This document shows, in pieces, positions 8,729 through 17,056 of a stretch of DNA of 64,000 bases. The position numbers were made by a program, and so were the translations under genes. The notes below the pieces were generated by a model. The model saw only the letters and a list, made by a program, of their open reading frames with translations, made no database searches and was not told the origin of the DNA. The first letter of the stretch is position 1, and each line of letters opens with the position of its first letter. Source of the stretch: Planomonospora parontospora (GTDB lineage: Bacteria > Actinomycetota > Actinomycetes > Streptosporangiales > Streptosporangiaceae); contig BMQD01000015.1 in NCBI GenBank assembly GCA_014647935.1, forward strand, positions 169,431 to 233,430, in the 5' to 3' direction.

Positions 8729-9108
8729 CCCGGGTATCGGTGTCGTCTCGCCGGGAAGCCGCCTCCGTCGCCGACGGCGGGGGGTTGAGGGCACGGAGGG
8801 CGTTTCGGCGGGCCCGACAATGGTTTTCACCTTAATTGAATCACCCTCTTTCCGGCGAATGTGATTCTTATTCGCTTATTCACTAAAAGCGGGCACGCCT
8901 ATCACCGACAATGACCAATCGACTACGGCAAGTTAGTTTCCGCATCATATTGGCGGGAAACGGTTGTGACGTCCAGAGGGTGATGGAAGACTTAAATTCG
9001 AGCGACCAGGGGCGCCGGGGCCGCGGGCCGCTCGTCACCCGGAACCGCCAGGGAGGTGGATCTGCACGACCGGACACCGGTCCGGTCAATGAGGTTGGGT
9101 TCCGTCAC
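8729..9108. other. intergenic region, relatively AT-rich, with an inverted repeat
   Basis: About 380 bp without a convincing gene, between the divergent amidotransferase-like operon and the flavohemoglobin gene. Bases 8830-8960 are markedly AT-richer than the surroundings. GAATCAC (8838-8844) and GTGATTC (8861-8867) form a perfect 7-bp inverted repeat with 16 nt between the arms, a possible operator for the flavohemoglobin gene. It does not resemble the NsrR site that I remember from Streptomyces hmp genes. Confidence 0.4.
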
Positions 9109-10224
9109 ATGTCATTGAATCCGCGTCTCGTCAAGGAAAGCTTCTCCGTCGTCGAGCCCGTCGCGGACAAGGCCGCGGCGTACTTCTACGGCCGCCTGTT
9201 CGCCGAGAACCCGCACCTGCGGGGCATGTTCCCGCCGGCCATGGACGTCCAGCGCGACCGGCTGTTCGGCGCTCTGACCAGGATCGTCTGGAGCATCGAC
9301 AGCCCGGACGGCCTGGCGTCGTTCCTCGGCCAGCTCGGCCGCGACCACCGCAAGTACGGCGTGCTCGCCGAGCACTACACCGCGATCGGCAACGCCCTGC
9401 TGGCCACGGTCAGGCGCTTCGCCGCCGAGATCTGGAACGCGGAGATCGAGGCGGCCTGGGTCGCCGCCTACACCGCCGCCGCCAACACGATGATCGAGGC
9501 CGCCGAGGCCGACGCCGGGGTCTCCCCCGCCTGGTGGCTGGCCGAGGTGGTGGACCACGAGCGCCGCACGCCGGACATCGCGGTGATCACCCTCCAGCCC
9601 GGCCAGCGCATGCCGTACCTGCCGGGGCAGTACGTCAACGTGCAGACCGCGCGCTGGCCCCGGGTGTGGCGGACGTACTCCATCGCGAACGCCCCGCGCG
9701 AGGACAACACCCTCCGGCTGCACGTCCGGGCGGTCTCCGGCGGCTGGGTGTCCACCGCGCTGGTCGAGCACACCCGGATCGGCGACACCCTGATGCTCGG
9801 CCCGCCCGTCGGCACGATGACGCCCGCCGACTCCGGCCGCGACCTGCTGTGCGTGGCGGGCGGCACCGGTCTGGCGCCGATCAAGGCCATCGTGGAGCAC
9901 GTGATCGCCTCGGGCCGGCGGCCCAACATCCACCTGCTGCACGGCGTGCGCCACTCGCGCGAGCTCTACGACCTGCCGGACCTGATCCGGATGGAGTCGG
10001 GCTTCCCCTGGCTGCGCGTGCTCCCCGTGGTCTCCGACGAGCCCGGCTACGACGGGATGCGCGGCCGGGTGCCCGACGTGGTGGAGCGGTTCCGCTCGTG
10101 GGCCGAGCACGAGGTCTACGTCTGCGGGCCCTCCGCCATGGTCGACGAGACGGTCCGGCGACTGCAGTACGGCGGGGTGCCCCTGGCGCACATCCACAGG
10201 GACATCGCCCTGGGCGAGCTCTGA
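9109..10224 (+). CDS. flavohemoglobin-like protein (globin plus FAD/NAD(P)H reductase)
   Basis: A 371-aa two-part protein. The N-terminal globin domain (about 1-135) contains KAAAYFYGRLFAENP, the proximal-helix stretch YGVLAEHYTAIGNALL and AAYTAAANTM. The ferredoxin-reductase part follows, with the FAD motif RTYSIAN, VAGGTGLAPIKAI (NAD(P)H site) and EVYVCGPSAMVDE. The length is a little short of enteric Hmp (about 400 aa). Expected activity is NO dioxygenation in the cytoplasm. Start ATG at 9109 precedes SLNPRLVKESF, which aligns with the normal globin start; longer in-frame starts would run through the AT-rich leader. The gene is monocistronic, with a long regulatory region upstream. Confidence 0.9.
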   Translation: MSLNPRLVKESFSVVEPVADKAAAYFYGRLFAENPHLRGMFPPAMDVQRDRLFGALTRIVWSIDSPDGLASFLGQLGRDHRKYGVLAEHYTAIGNALLATVRRFAAEIWNAEIEAAWVAAYTAAANTMIEAAEADAGVSPAWWLAEVVDHERRTPDIAVITLQPGQRMPYLPGQYVNVQTARWPRVWRTYSIANAPREDNTLRLHVRAVSGGWVSTALVEHTRIGDTLMLGPPVGTMTPADSGRDLLCVAGGTGLAPIKAIVEHVIASGRRPNIHLLHGVRHSRELYDLPDLIRMESGFPWLRVLPVVSDEPGYDGMRGRVPDVVERFRSWAEHEVYVCGPSAMVDETVRRLQYGGVPLAHIHRDIALGEL

Positions 10225-10352
10225 GCACACCCCGCGTCTTTCGGATCCCCCTCCAAAACGACTTTCCGTTCGAATGCGGAACGTTGATCCGATAAAGCGT
10301 GCGATACGGTTCGCACCGTGCGAGCATGGGGCCGACGAGATAAGGAGACGAC

Positions 10353-11432
10353 ATGCACGACGCACTCCTGGCCATCGGCACCCGCAAGGGGCTGTTCCTG
10401 GCCCGCTCCACCGGCGGCGGCCCGTTCGAGGTCGATCCGGTCCGCTTCTCCACCATCGGGGTCTCCGCGGTCGCGATCGACACCCGGAGCCCGTCGCCCC
10501 GCCTCCTCGCCGGCATCGAATACGGCCACTTCGGCCCGTCCGTGATGTGGTCGGACGACCTCGGCGGCACCTGGCAGGAGGCCGAGCAGGCCCCGATCGC
10601 CTTCCCCGAGGAGACCGGCGCGGCGCTGGAGCGCGTCTGGCAGCTCCAGCCCTCCCCCAGCGAGCCCGACGTCGTCTGGGCCGGAGTCGAGCCGGGGGCG
10701 CTGTTCCGCTCCGAGGACCGCGGGATCACGTTCTCCCTGGTCGAGGGCCTGTGGAACCACCCGCACCGGGCCCAGTGGCATCCCGGCGGCGGCGGGCTCT
10801 GCATGCACACCGTGCTGCCCCACCCCAGCGACCCGAAGACCATCGCGATCGCCGTCTCGACCGGCGGCTTCTACCGCAGCACCGACGGCGGCGCCTCCTG
10901 GGAGGCGGCCAACCAGGGGATCCGCGCGCCGTTCCTTCCCGAGGGGTCGCAGTACCCCGAGTTCGGCCAGTGCGTGCACAAGGTCACCGGCCACCCGGCC
11001 CGGCCCGAGCGGCTCTTCCTCCAGCACCACTTCGGCGTCTACCGCAGCGACGACTTCGGCGGGTCCTGGACCTCGATCGGCGACTCGCTCCCGTCCGACT
11101 TCGGCTTCCCGATCGTCGTGCACCCCGAGCGGCCCGACACGGTCTACGTCTTCCCGCTCAAGGCCGACATGGACCGCACCCCCGTCGACCACCGCTGCCG
11201 GGTCTTCCGCAGCGACGACGCGGGCGGCTCCTGGCAGGCCCTGAGCACCGGCCTGCCCGAGGACCCGGTCCACTCGACCGTGCTGCGCGACGCGATGTGC
11301 GCCTCACCTGCGGGCGTCTTCTTCGGCACCCGCGACGGCGAGGTGTACGGCTCCCGCGACGACGGGGAGAGCTGGTTCACCGTCGCCCGGCACCTGCCGG
11401 ACGTGCTGACCGTGCGCGCCGTGGTGCTCTGA
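10353..11432 (+). CDS. BNR/sialidase-fold beta-propeller protein
   Basis: A 359-aa protein with repeated Asp-box-like motifs: SDDLGGTWQEA, SEDRGITFS, STDGGASWEAA, SDDFGGSWTSI, SDDAGGSWQAL and SRDDGESWFTV. These mark six or so propeller blades as in sialidase-like or WD40/YVTN exo-alpha-sialidase-annotated proteins. No signal peptide (starts MHDALLAIGTRKGLFLAR), so it is cytoplasmic. The usual sialidase catalytic Arg triad cannot be confirmed, so a scaffold or unknown role is as likely as glycosidase activity. RBS AAGGAG precedes the ATG at 10353. Confidence 0.85.
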   Translation: MHDALLAIGTRKGLFLARSTGGGPFEVDPVRFSTIGVSAVAIDTRSPSPRLLAGIEYGHFGPSVMWSDDLGGTWQEAEQAPIAFPEETGAALERVWQLQPSPSEPDVVWAGVEPGALFRSEDRGITFSLVEGLWNHPHRAQWHPGGGGLCMHTVLPHPSDPKTIAIAVSTGGFYRSTDGGASWEAANQGIRAPFLPEGSQYPEFGQCVHKVTGHPARPERLFLQHHFGVYRSDDFGGSWTSIGDSLPSDFGFPIVVHPERPDTVYVFPLKADMDRTPVDHRCRVFRSDDAGGSWQALSTGLPEDPVHSTVLRDAMCASPAGVFFGTRDGEVYGSRDDGESWFTVARHLPDVLTVRAVVL

Positions 11433-11467
11433 TGTGCTGAGCCGGCAGCTCACCGACGGCGTGAAGC

Positions 11468-11493
11468 GAGCCGGGTGGGTGAGGCGCCGGCTC
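11468..11493. terminator. hairpin between convergent genes
   Basis: GAGCCGG (11468-11474) and CCGGCTC (11487-11493) pair perfectly around a 12-nt loop, between the end of the propeller gene and the end of the P450 gene. There is no strong T-tract. The adjacent P450 3' end contains CACCAGGT repeated three times (about 11500-11525). Confidence 0.4.
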
Positions 11494-11514
11494 TCTGCTC
11501 ACCAGGTCACCAGG

Positions 11515-12723
11515 TCACCAGGTCACCCGCAGCGTGTGCACGCCGTACACGAGGCTGAAGACGCGGAAGTCCACCTGCTCCTCCGGATCGGCCAGAGCGA
11601 GGCCGGGGAAGCGCCGCAGCAGCGCTGGGAAGGCGATGCGCATCTCCATCCGCGCCAGCGGCGCCCCGAGACAGTGGTGCACCCCGTGGCCGAAGGCGAC
11701 GTGGCCGGAGGCTCCCCGGGTGATGTCGAGTGTCTCGGGATCGCCGACGAAGGCGGGGTCGCGGTTGGCGGCGGGAAACGAACAGATCACGAGCGATCCC
11801 GCGGGGACGGCATGCCCGGCGATCTCCACATCCGTCGTGGTCGTGCGCGGCGGCAGCGACTGCACGACGGACACCCAGCGCAGCAGCTCCTCGACTGCGG
11901 ACTCGATCAGCGCCGGATCCTCGCGGATCATCGCCATCTGGTCCGGGTGCCGGAGCAGGGTCAGGGTGCCCAGGCCGAGCATGTTCGAGGTGGTCTCATG
12001 CCCGGCCAGCAGCAGAAGTCCCGCGACGCCGATCAGCTCGTCGGTGCTGAGATCGTGGCCGTGCTCGCGCACCAGCATGCCCAGCATGTCCTCGCCCGGG
12101 TCGGCTTGGGCGCGGGCGACCAGGTCGGCCATGTAGGCGCGGTCCTCCAGCTGCGCCGCGACGCGTTGCTCCATCGGCAAGGAGGTGTCCAGCAGCCGCA
12201 CGGAACGCTCGTGGAATCCGGCGCGGTCGGCATGCGGCACGCCCAGCAGCTCGCAGATCACCAGCGACGGCACCGGCAGCGCGAAGTGCTCCATCAGATC
12301 GGCCGGCTTGCCGACCCGCTCCAGATCGTCCAGAGCCGCCTGGACGATCTCGGTGATCCGCGGCTCCAGCCTGCGCATGCGCCGTACCGTGAACTCCGGG
12401 GTCAGCATCCGGCGCAGGCGCGTGTGCTCGGGCGGGTCGAATCCGATCAGCTGCCCGGCCTGCATCGTGGCCAGCTCGTCTGCGTTCAGCTGCCCGGATC
12501 CCGGGAACGGTGTCAGTGCGCTGCTGAACCGTGCCGGATCCGCCAGCACCTTGCGGACGTCCTCATGGCGGCAGACCACGTACGCGGGCACGCCGAACGG
12601 CGTCTTCACCCGCACCACACCCTCGTTGTCACGGGCCCGGGCCAGTTCCTCGACAGGGTCGAGCCCGTTCCGCCGCATGTGCAGCGGCAGTTCCAGAGCT
12701 TTCGCCACCTTCTGTCCTTTCAT
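11515..12723 (-). CDS. cytochrome P450
   Basis: A 402-aa bacterial class I P450. I-helix oxygen-binding motif GLLLLAGHETTSN, ExxR in ESAVEELLRW, and heme loop AFGHGVHHCLGAPLAR with the Cys ligand. The N-terminus (KALELPLHMRRNGLDP) resembles CYP105/CYP107-type actinobacterial P450s. Start ATG at 12723 (MKGQKVAKALE). It is the third gene after the carboxymuconolactone decarboxylase-like and NmrA genes on the minus strand, probably in the ECF41-controlled transcript. No ferredoxin gene is adjacent. The substrate is unknown. Confidence 0.94.
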   Translation of the reverse strand: MKGQKVAKALELPLHMRRNGLDPVEELARARDNEGVVRVKTPFGVPAYVVCRHEDVRKVLADPARFSSALTPFPGSGQLNADELATMQAGQLIGFDPPEHTRLRRMLTPEFTVRRMRRLEPRITEIVQAALDDLERVGKPADLMEHFALPVPSLVICELLGVPHADRAGFHERSVRLLDTSLPMEQRVAAQLEDRAYMADLVARAQADPGEDMLGMLVREHGHDLSTDELIGVAGLLLLAGHETTSNMLGLGTLTLLRHPDQMAMIREDPALIESAVEELLRWVSVVQSLPPRTTTTDVEIAGHAVPAGSLVICSFPAANRDPAFVGDPETLDITRGASGHVAFGHGVHHCLGAPLARMEMRIAFPALLRRFPGLALADPEEQVDFRVFSLVYGVHTLRVTW

Positions 12724-12790
12724 TCGGTGATTGCGGGAGACCGTCAGGGGCGGCTCTCGGCCACGGGCGGGACCGGGCCGTACGACCGGC

Positions 12791-13549
12791 TCAAGACCGG
12801 CTGTCGAGCCACTCCTGGAAGGTGGGTCCGGCGAGCTTGGCGTGCGGGCCGGGCAGGAAGGCGCCGTCGGCGGCGAGCTCGGCATCGGGCACGCCGGAGC
12901 CGTCGACGCCGACGACCTTGACGCCGCGCCGGGCGCCGAGGAGCCGGGCCGCCTGCGCCATGGTCTCCTTGCGGGGTCCGGCGATCTCGGGGATCGGTGC
13001 TCCCGGGGTGGGCTCGCCGGGAGCGAGGGCGAGGTCGACCAGTTCCTCTGCCACGGTGCGGCAGGCCACCAGTTGGGTGGGCAGTGCCGGGATGCGGGCG
13101 ACGTCGCCCGGCTGCCAGTCCAGGAGCTGGCCGACGAACTCGTGGAACTGCGCGGCCCGCAGGATGCGGACGGGGAGCGGGCCGGACAGCAGGAGCTCCT
13201 CGTGCGCCTTCTTGGCTGCCAGGAAACCGGCGGTGGCCTTGTCGGCGCCGATGATGGAGGCCACGACGATCCGGGCGGCCCCCGCCTGCCGGCCGTACTC
13301 GTGCAGATTGCGGGCCGACGTGCGGAAGAACTCCGTCGCCGCGGCCTGCTCGGAGGAGTGCCACGAGGCGACGTCGATGATGACCTCGGCCCCGGTGAGG
13401 GCCTCGGCGAGGCCCTCACCGGTGATGACGTCCACACCGGTGGCTCGGGACATCGGCACGACCCGGTGCCCCCGTTCGGCCAGGACGTCGACGACGTGGC
13501 GTCCCAGCCGTCCGGTCGCTCCCGCCACCGCGAACGTGATGGTGCTCAT
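12791..13549 (-). CDS. NmrA-like NAD(P)-binding protein (ECF41-associated epimerase-type)
   Basis: A 252-aa Rossmann protein beginning MSTITFAVAGATGRLGRHVV, with the glycine-rich dinucleotide motif GATGRLG at about residues 10-16 and an atypical-SDR body (ASIIGADKATAGFLAAKKAH). It contains no clear SDR Tyr-x-x-x-Lys pair, as usual for NmrA-type proteins. It starts 14 nt after the carboxymuconolactone decarboxylase-like gene, so the two are co-transcribed. The oxidoreductase/epimerase/decarboxylase trio is the known partner set of ECF41 sigma factors. The exact reaction is unknown. Confidence 0.88.
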   Translation of the reverse strand: MSTITFAVAGATGRLGRHVVDVLAERGHRVVPMSRATGVDVITGEGLAEALTGAEVIIDVASWHSSEQAAATEFFRTSARNLHEYGRQAGAARIVVASIIGADKATAGFLAAKKAHEELLLSGPLPVRILRAAQFHEFVGQLLDWQPGDVARIPALPTQLVACRTVAEELVDLALAPGEPTPGAPIPEIAGPRKETMAQAARLLGARRGVKVVGVDGSGVPDAELAADGAFLPGPHAKLAGPTFQEWLDSRS

Positions 13550-13563
13550 ATCGGGTGCCTTTC

Positions 13564-14061
13564 TTACTCGCTGTAGTTCTGGCCGGGGGGCATGCCGGGG
13601 ATCGGCTTGGCGATGAGCGCGACGGGGGTGAAGAAGCCGATGTGGGCGATCGCCATGATGAGCGTCCAGAGCGCCTTGTCGTCATAGTGCGCGGACGCCT
13701 TGGCGTACAGCTCGTCGGGGACGCGTTCCCCGGACGGGTTCGGGGTGAGGACCGCCTCCACGAGTTCCAGCGCGACCCGTTCGGCTTCGGTGAAGCAGGT
13801 GGCGTCCCGCCAGGTGGCCACGGCGGTGATGCGCTCCTCTGATTCCCCTGCCTGGCGGAGGTTCCCGGTTTCCCGGATGGTGAAGTACGTGCTGCCGAGG
13901 ACCTGTCCGGCGCGAAGTTGCAGCAGGTGTACGGTGACCTGCGGAATCGAGCCGTTCTTGATGACCTTGTGCAGGCCTTCGCCGACTACCGCCAGCTCGG
14001 GGACGAACGGCAGGGGGTTGGGCATACGCGACCGGAGGCCGGTCGCCACAGGTGTGGACAT
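13564..14061 (-). CDS. carboxymuconolactone decarboxylase/AhpD-like protein lacking the CxxC motif
   Basis: A 165-aa helical protein of the CMD family: LLQLRAGQVLGSTYFTIRE, then AGESEERITAVATWRD and FTEAERVALELVEAVLT. In AhpD-like members this first stretch reads roughly G-C-x-x-C-x-x-x-H. Here the residues are Ser, Phe and Glu (GSTYFTIRE), so the peroxidatic/resolving cysteines and the His are all lost. The rest of the fold is retained. Start ATG at 14061. First gene of the minus-strand operon downstream of the ECF41-type promoter. Confidence 0.87.
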   Translation of the reverse strand: MSTPVATGLRSRMPNPLPFVPELAVVGEGLHKVIKNGSIPQVTVHLLQLRAGQVLGSTYFTIRETGNLRQAGESEERITAVATWRDATCFTEAERVALELVEAVLTPNPSGERVPDELYAKASAHYDDKALWTLIMAIAHIGFFTPVALIAKPIPGMPPGQNYSE

Positions 14062-14142
14062 GGTGAGGTCTTCCCTTCTCGGTCTCAACTCGTGATGTCG
14101 GGTGCCGTACGGATCGTTTGCGCGGCGTCCTGACGGAAACGA

Positions 14143-14169
14143 GACGTCGGCGCCCCGATCGCTGTGACA
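14143..14169 (-). promoter_or_regulatory. ECF41-type promoter (TGTCACA-N16-CGTC)
   Basis: On the minus strand TGTCACA (14163-14169) is followed after exactly 16 nt by CGTC (14143-14146). This is the ECF41 promoter consensus as I remember it. It faces the CMD/NmrA/P450 operon (first start codon 14061) in the divergent region with the ECF41 sigma gene, so the sigma factor presumably activates this operon. Confidence 0.7.
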
Positions 14170-14275
14170 GTGCGGCCATGTGACATAGGTCACCTGCCGT
14201 GGGTGTTACGGAGCGGTGCGAACCGGCGTCCTAGTGCCTGGCGCAGGGCTGAGAACGAACAGGCAGGAGCCGGGC

Positions 14276-15214
14276 GTGAACGAGCGCAGCGAACGAACCG
14301 CGGACACGGCCGAGCCGCTCGATCGTGCCGACCGCGTGGATCCGGCCACCGAGGCGTTCGTCGCTCACCGCAGCCTGCTGTTCACCGTCGCCTACGAGAT
14401 GCTCGGTTCGGCCGCCGACGCCGAGGACGTCCTGCAGGAGAGCTGGCTGCGGTGGGCGGGCGTCGATCTGGCCACCGTGCGCGAGCAGCGCGCCTACCTG
14501 GTGCGGATCGTCACCCGGCTGGCACTGGACCGGCTGCGCGCGCTCGGCCGCCGCAAGGAGTCCTACGTCGGGCCGTGGCTGCCCGAACCGCTGCTGACCG
14601 CACCCGATGTGGCCGAGGACGTCGAACTCGCCGACAGCGTCTCGATGGCGATGCTGCTGGTGCTGGAGACGCTCCAGCCGACCGAGCGGGCGGTGTTCGT
14701 GCTGCGCGAGGTGTTCGGCCTGGAGTACGACGAGATCGCCGAAGCCGTCGGCAGGAGTCCCGCCGCGGTCCGCCAGATCGCCTACCGCGCCCGCGCCCGC
14801 GTCGCCGCGCGCCGGCCCCGCGGCGTCGCCTCCCCGGCCGAGGCCCGAACCGCGCTCCAGGCCTTCCAGCGAGCGGTCGAGACCGGCGACCTGCAGAGCC
14901 TGCTCGACATCCTCGCCCCGGACGTCGTCGCCCTGAGCGACGGCGGCGGAGTCAGACACGCCCTGCCGCGGCCCGTCGTGGGGGCCGGCAAGGTGGCTCG
15001 CCTGCTGGCCGCCGGCTGGTGGAAGCGCGACGCCGAACGGTCGGTCGAGCTGGTCCAGATCAACGGCGGCCCGGGGCTGCTCGTCCGCGTCGACGGGGAG
15101 ATCGACGGCGTGCTGGCGGTGCGGGTCGAGAGCGGCTACGTCACCGGCGCGTACCACGTGCGCAATCCCGAGAAGCTGTCGCGCCTGGAGCAGGAGACTC
15201 CCGTAAGCCGCTGA
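14276..15214 (+). CDS. sigJ: ECF41-family sigma factor (SigJ-like) with SnoaL-type C-terminal domain
   Basis: A 312-aa sigma factor. Sigma-70 region 2 (about 25-100: HRSLLFTVAYEMLGSAADAE, LQESWLRWAG, RIVTRLALDRLRALGRRKESY) and region 4 (about 130-190: LQPTERAVFVLREVFGLEYD) are followed by a ~120-residue SnoaL/NTF2-like extension containing the ECF41-type motif LSDGGGV. This domain, rather than an anti-sigma factor, controls activity in the family. GTG at 14276 is chosen because AGGAG lies 6 nt upstream. It is divergent from its probable target operon. Confidence 0.92.
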   Translation: MNERSERTADTAEPLDRADRVDPATEAFVAHRSLLFTVAYEMLGSAADAEDVLQESWLRWAGVDLATVREQRAYLVRIVTRLALDRLRALGRRKESYVGPWLPEPLLTAPDVAEDVELADSVSMAMLLVLETLQPTERAVFVLREVFGLEYDEIAEAVGRSPAAVRQIAYRARARVAARRPRGVASPAEARTALQAFQRAVETGDLQSLLDILAPDVVALSDGGGVRHALPRPVVGAGKVARLLAAGWWKRDAERSVELVQINGGPGLLVRVDGEIDGVLAVRVESGYVTGAYHVRNPEKLSRLEQETPVSR

Positions 15215-15304
15215 GCCGGGACGACTTGCAGGACCTTTCGCGGCGATTCGCCCCGCCCCTCCAACGCATGATCGCCGATCTGCCGACCATGCGCAGCGCG
15301 GAAC

Positions 15305-16939
15305 CTAGGGGGCGACGCGGCCGTTGGCGACGAAGGCCGCGTGGGTGAGCGGCATCAGCTCCGCCCAGGCGGCCTCCATCTTCTCGGCCACCATCTCGAT
15401 CTCACGCTGCGGGAACGACGGCACCCTGGCCTGCTCGCTCTTGGTGCGCAACGACAGGAAGTGCATCAGCGAGCGGGCGTTGCACGTGGCGTACATCGAG
15501 GAGAACAGCCCGACGGGCAGCACCGCCCTGGCCACCTCGCGGGCGACCCCCGCCTCCAGCATCTCCTGGTAGGCGGCGTACGACTGCCGGTAGGCCGACT
15601 CCATCGCCTCGGTGACGACCTTGTGCTGCTCCGCGGTCCCCTCCACGAAGACGTACTTGCCCGGCCGCCCTTCCTGCACCAGCTTGCGCTCCGCACCGGG
15701 AACGTAGAATCTGGGCTGAAGCTCGCGGTACCTTCCGCTCTCCTCGTTGTACGAGTTGTGGACCACGACTCCATTGGCGAGGAAGTTGTGCCATGGGCCT
15801 TCGACCGCCAGGTCGTACGTCATCTCCTCACCGTCCTCTTCGATCGAGGCGATCGGATCAGGCTTCGCAATGGAGATCTTCCCGCCGCGCTTCGCCAGCG
15901 CCTGTTCGGAGTCGGTCTTCTTGCGGTGGCACGGCCGGCACGCAGGCGCGAGGTTGCGCTCGTCAAGCGCTTTCAGCAGATCGGCGGCCACCGGAACGAC
16001 GTGGTCGAGCGTGAGATCCTCTCGGGGAAACACGCCGGAGCACACATAGCAGGTGTCGGCCTCTTTGATGAGCCGGAGGCGCTGCATGGAGGTCCAGACG
16101 CCGATACCACGCCGCAGCGACGGAGGAACCAACCCCTCGGACGGGCGCGGAGCCGTCCCGGCCACCATGAGGTCGTCTCCGACCTTCAGCTCACCGGCCT
16201 TCCGCCAGCCGTCCGGCGTGAGCATCGCGTGATCAATGGAACATCTCACCGACTTGCCGCCGACCGTGGTCAGCCGGATCAGTCTCTTGACGCCGGACTC
16301 CATGACGTCCAGGATCTTCGCACGTGATGCCAGGAGGGTCGTCTCGTCATAACAGCGCGCATGGTTACGGTGGACCGAATCGAGCTTCCTCAGCCGCTTG
16401 GAGGGGTTCGCTGCTCTGAACGCGGCCACCGCGCTTTCGGCCGACTCCTTCGTGTCATGCAGACCCAGATAGTGAAGCTCGCCCGCAAGCCGTACCTGCG
16501 CGTTCCATTTCCCCGCCTTGGCCCGCCATGACACACCTCCCCGGATCCGGGGAAGGGTGTCCTCGACCCCGTGGTGCCAGAGACGGTACAGCTCCGCGAT
16601 CGTCCGCCTGCGGACATGACCTTTCTCGCTCACCAGCGTGATCTCCGAGTCCCCCGCCAGGCACCAGCCCACTCTGTGGCGGTGGAACTCCCGGAAGACG
16701 AAGATCGGCGCGCTGACGAGGAAGGTCATCGAGTTGTGCTCGAACGGGCTGCCGTGCCGGTCCCGCATCAGATAGTTGATCAGTCCCCTGGACCGCTCCG
16801 GGTCCTTGCCGATCTCGTCCAGGGACTGCTCCCCCGCAGTGGACACCCGGGCCGCCCAGAGCACGTCGGTGTCCGAAGCACTGTGCTTGACCAGCTCCAC
16901 GGTCACGTCGTTCAGAAAATGCGGCTGGCTGTCGTCCAC
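15305..16939 (-). CDS. thyX: flavin-dependent thymidylate synthase ThyX, intein-containing precursor
   Basis: A 544-aa precursor: about 241 residues of ThyX interrupted by a 303-residue intein. Extein signatures: SPFEHNSMTFLVSAPIFVFR and, once spliced, RHRVGW joined to SYNEESGRYREL, the dUMP/FAD-binding ThyX motif, then PVGLFSSMYATCNARSLMHF. ThyX makes dTMP from dUMP with methylene-THF and FADH2. GTG at 16939 (DDSQPHFLNDVTV) is preferred: it gives the normal family length and has AAAGG upstream; an upstream start at 17035 would add 32 residues. The intein must splice for the active site to form. Confidence 0.92.
   Translation of the reverse strand: MDDSQPHFLNDVTVELVKHSASDTDVLWAARVSTAGEQSLDEIGKDPERSRGLINYLMRDRHGSPFEHNSMTFLVSAPIFVFREFHRHRVGWCLAGDSEITLVSEKGHVRRRTIAELYRLWHHGVEDTLPRIRGGVSWRAKAGKWNAQVRLAGELHYLGLHDTKESAESAVAAFRAANPSKRLRKLDSVHRNHARCYDETTLLASRAKILDVMESGVKRLIRLTTVGGKSVRCSIDHAMLTPDGWRKAGELKVGDDLMVAGTAPRPSEGLVPPSLRRGIGVWTSMQRLRLIKEADTCYVCSGVFPREDLTLDHVVPVAADLLKALDERNLAPACRPCHRKKTDSEQALAKRGGKISIAKPDPIASIEEDGEEMTYDLAVEGPWHNFLANGVVVHNSYNEESGRYRELQPRFYVPGAERKLVQEGRPGKYVFVEGTAEQHKVVTEAMESAYRQSYAAYQEMLEAGVAREVARAVLPVGLFSSMYATCNARSLMHFLSLRTKSEQARVPSFPQREIEMVAEKMEAAWAELMPLTHAAFVANGRVAP
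15755..16663 (-). mobile_element. intein in ThyX with AP2-like and HNH endonuclease domains
   Basis: In-frame 303-residue intein (precursor residues 93-395). Block A starts with the nucleophile Cys in CLAGDSEITL; block B is CSIDHAMLTPDGWRKAGEL; the C-terminus is FLANGVVVHN, followed by extein Ser+1. All splicing residues look intact. Between blocks A and B sits an AP2/ERF-like DNA-binding segment (GVSWRAKAGKWNAQVRL, then LGLHDTKESAESAV). Between B and the C-terminal block is an HNH nuclease: CYVCSG, LTLDHVVPVA, NLAPACRPCHRKKT. The insertion interrupts the RHR...SxRY active-site motif, a typical conserved landing site for a homing element. Confidence 0.93.
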
Positions 16940-17056
16940 TCGGAAGAACCTTTCAGGATAGGTGAAATGGGTCGCCGACCACCCTAGAGTCCCCCTGCCG
17001 CGGAGTCGCACCGGGGGCTCGATCGGCTTTCTCACCTGCCAGGAACCACCTGACGG

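Noticed and set aside
8838-8867. NsrR or other NO-sensor site upstream of the flavohemoglobin
   Set aside because: The inverted repeat does not match the NsrR consensus that I recall; kept only as an unnamed inverted repeat.
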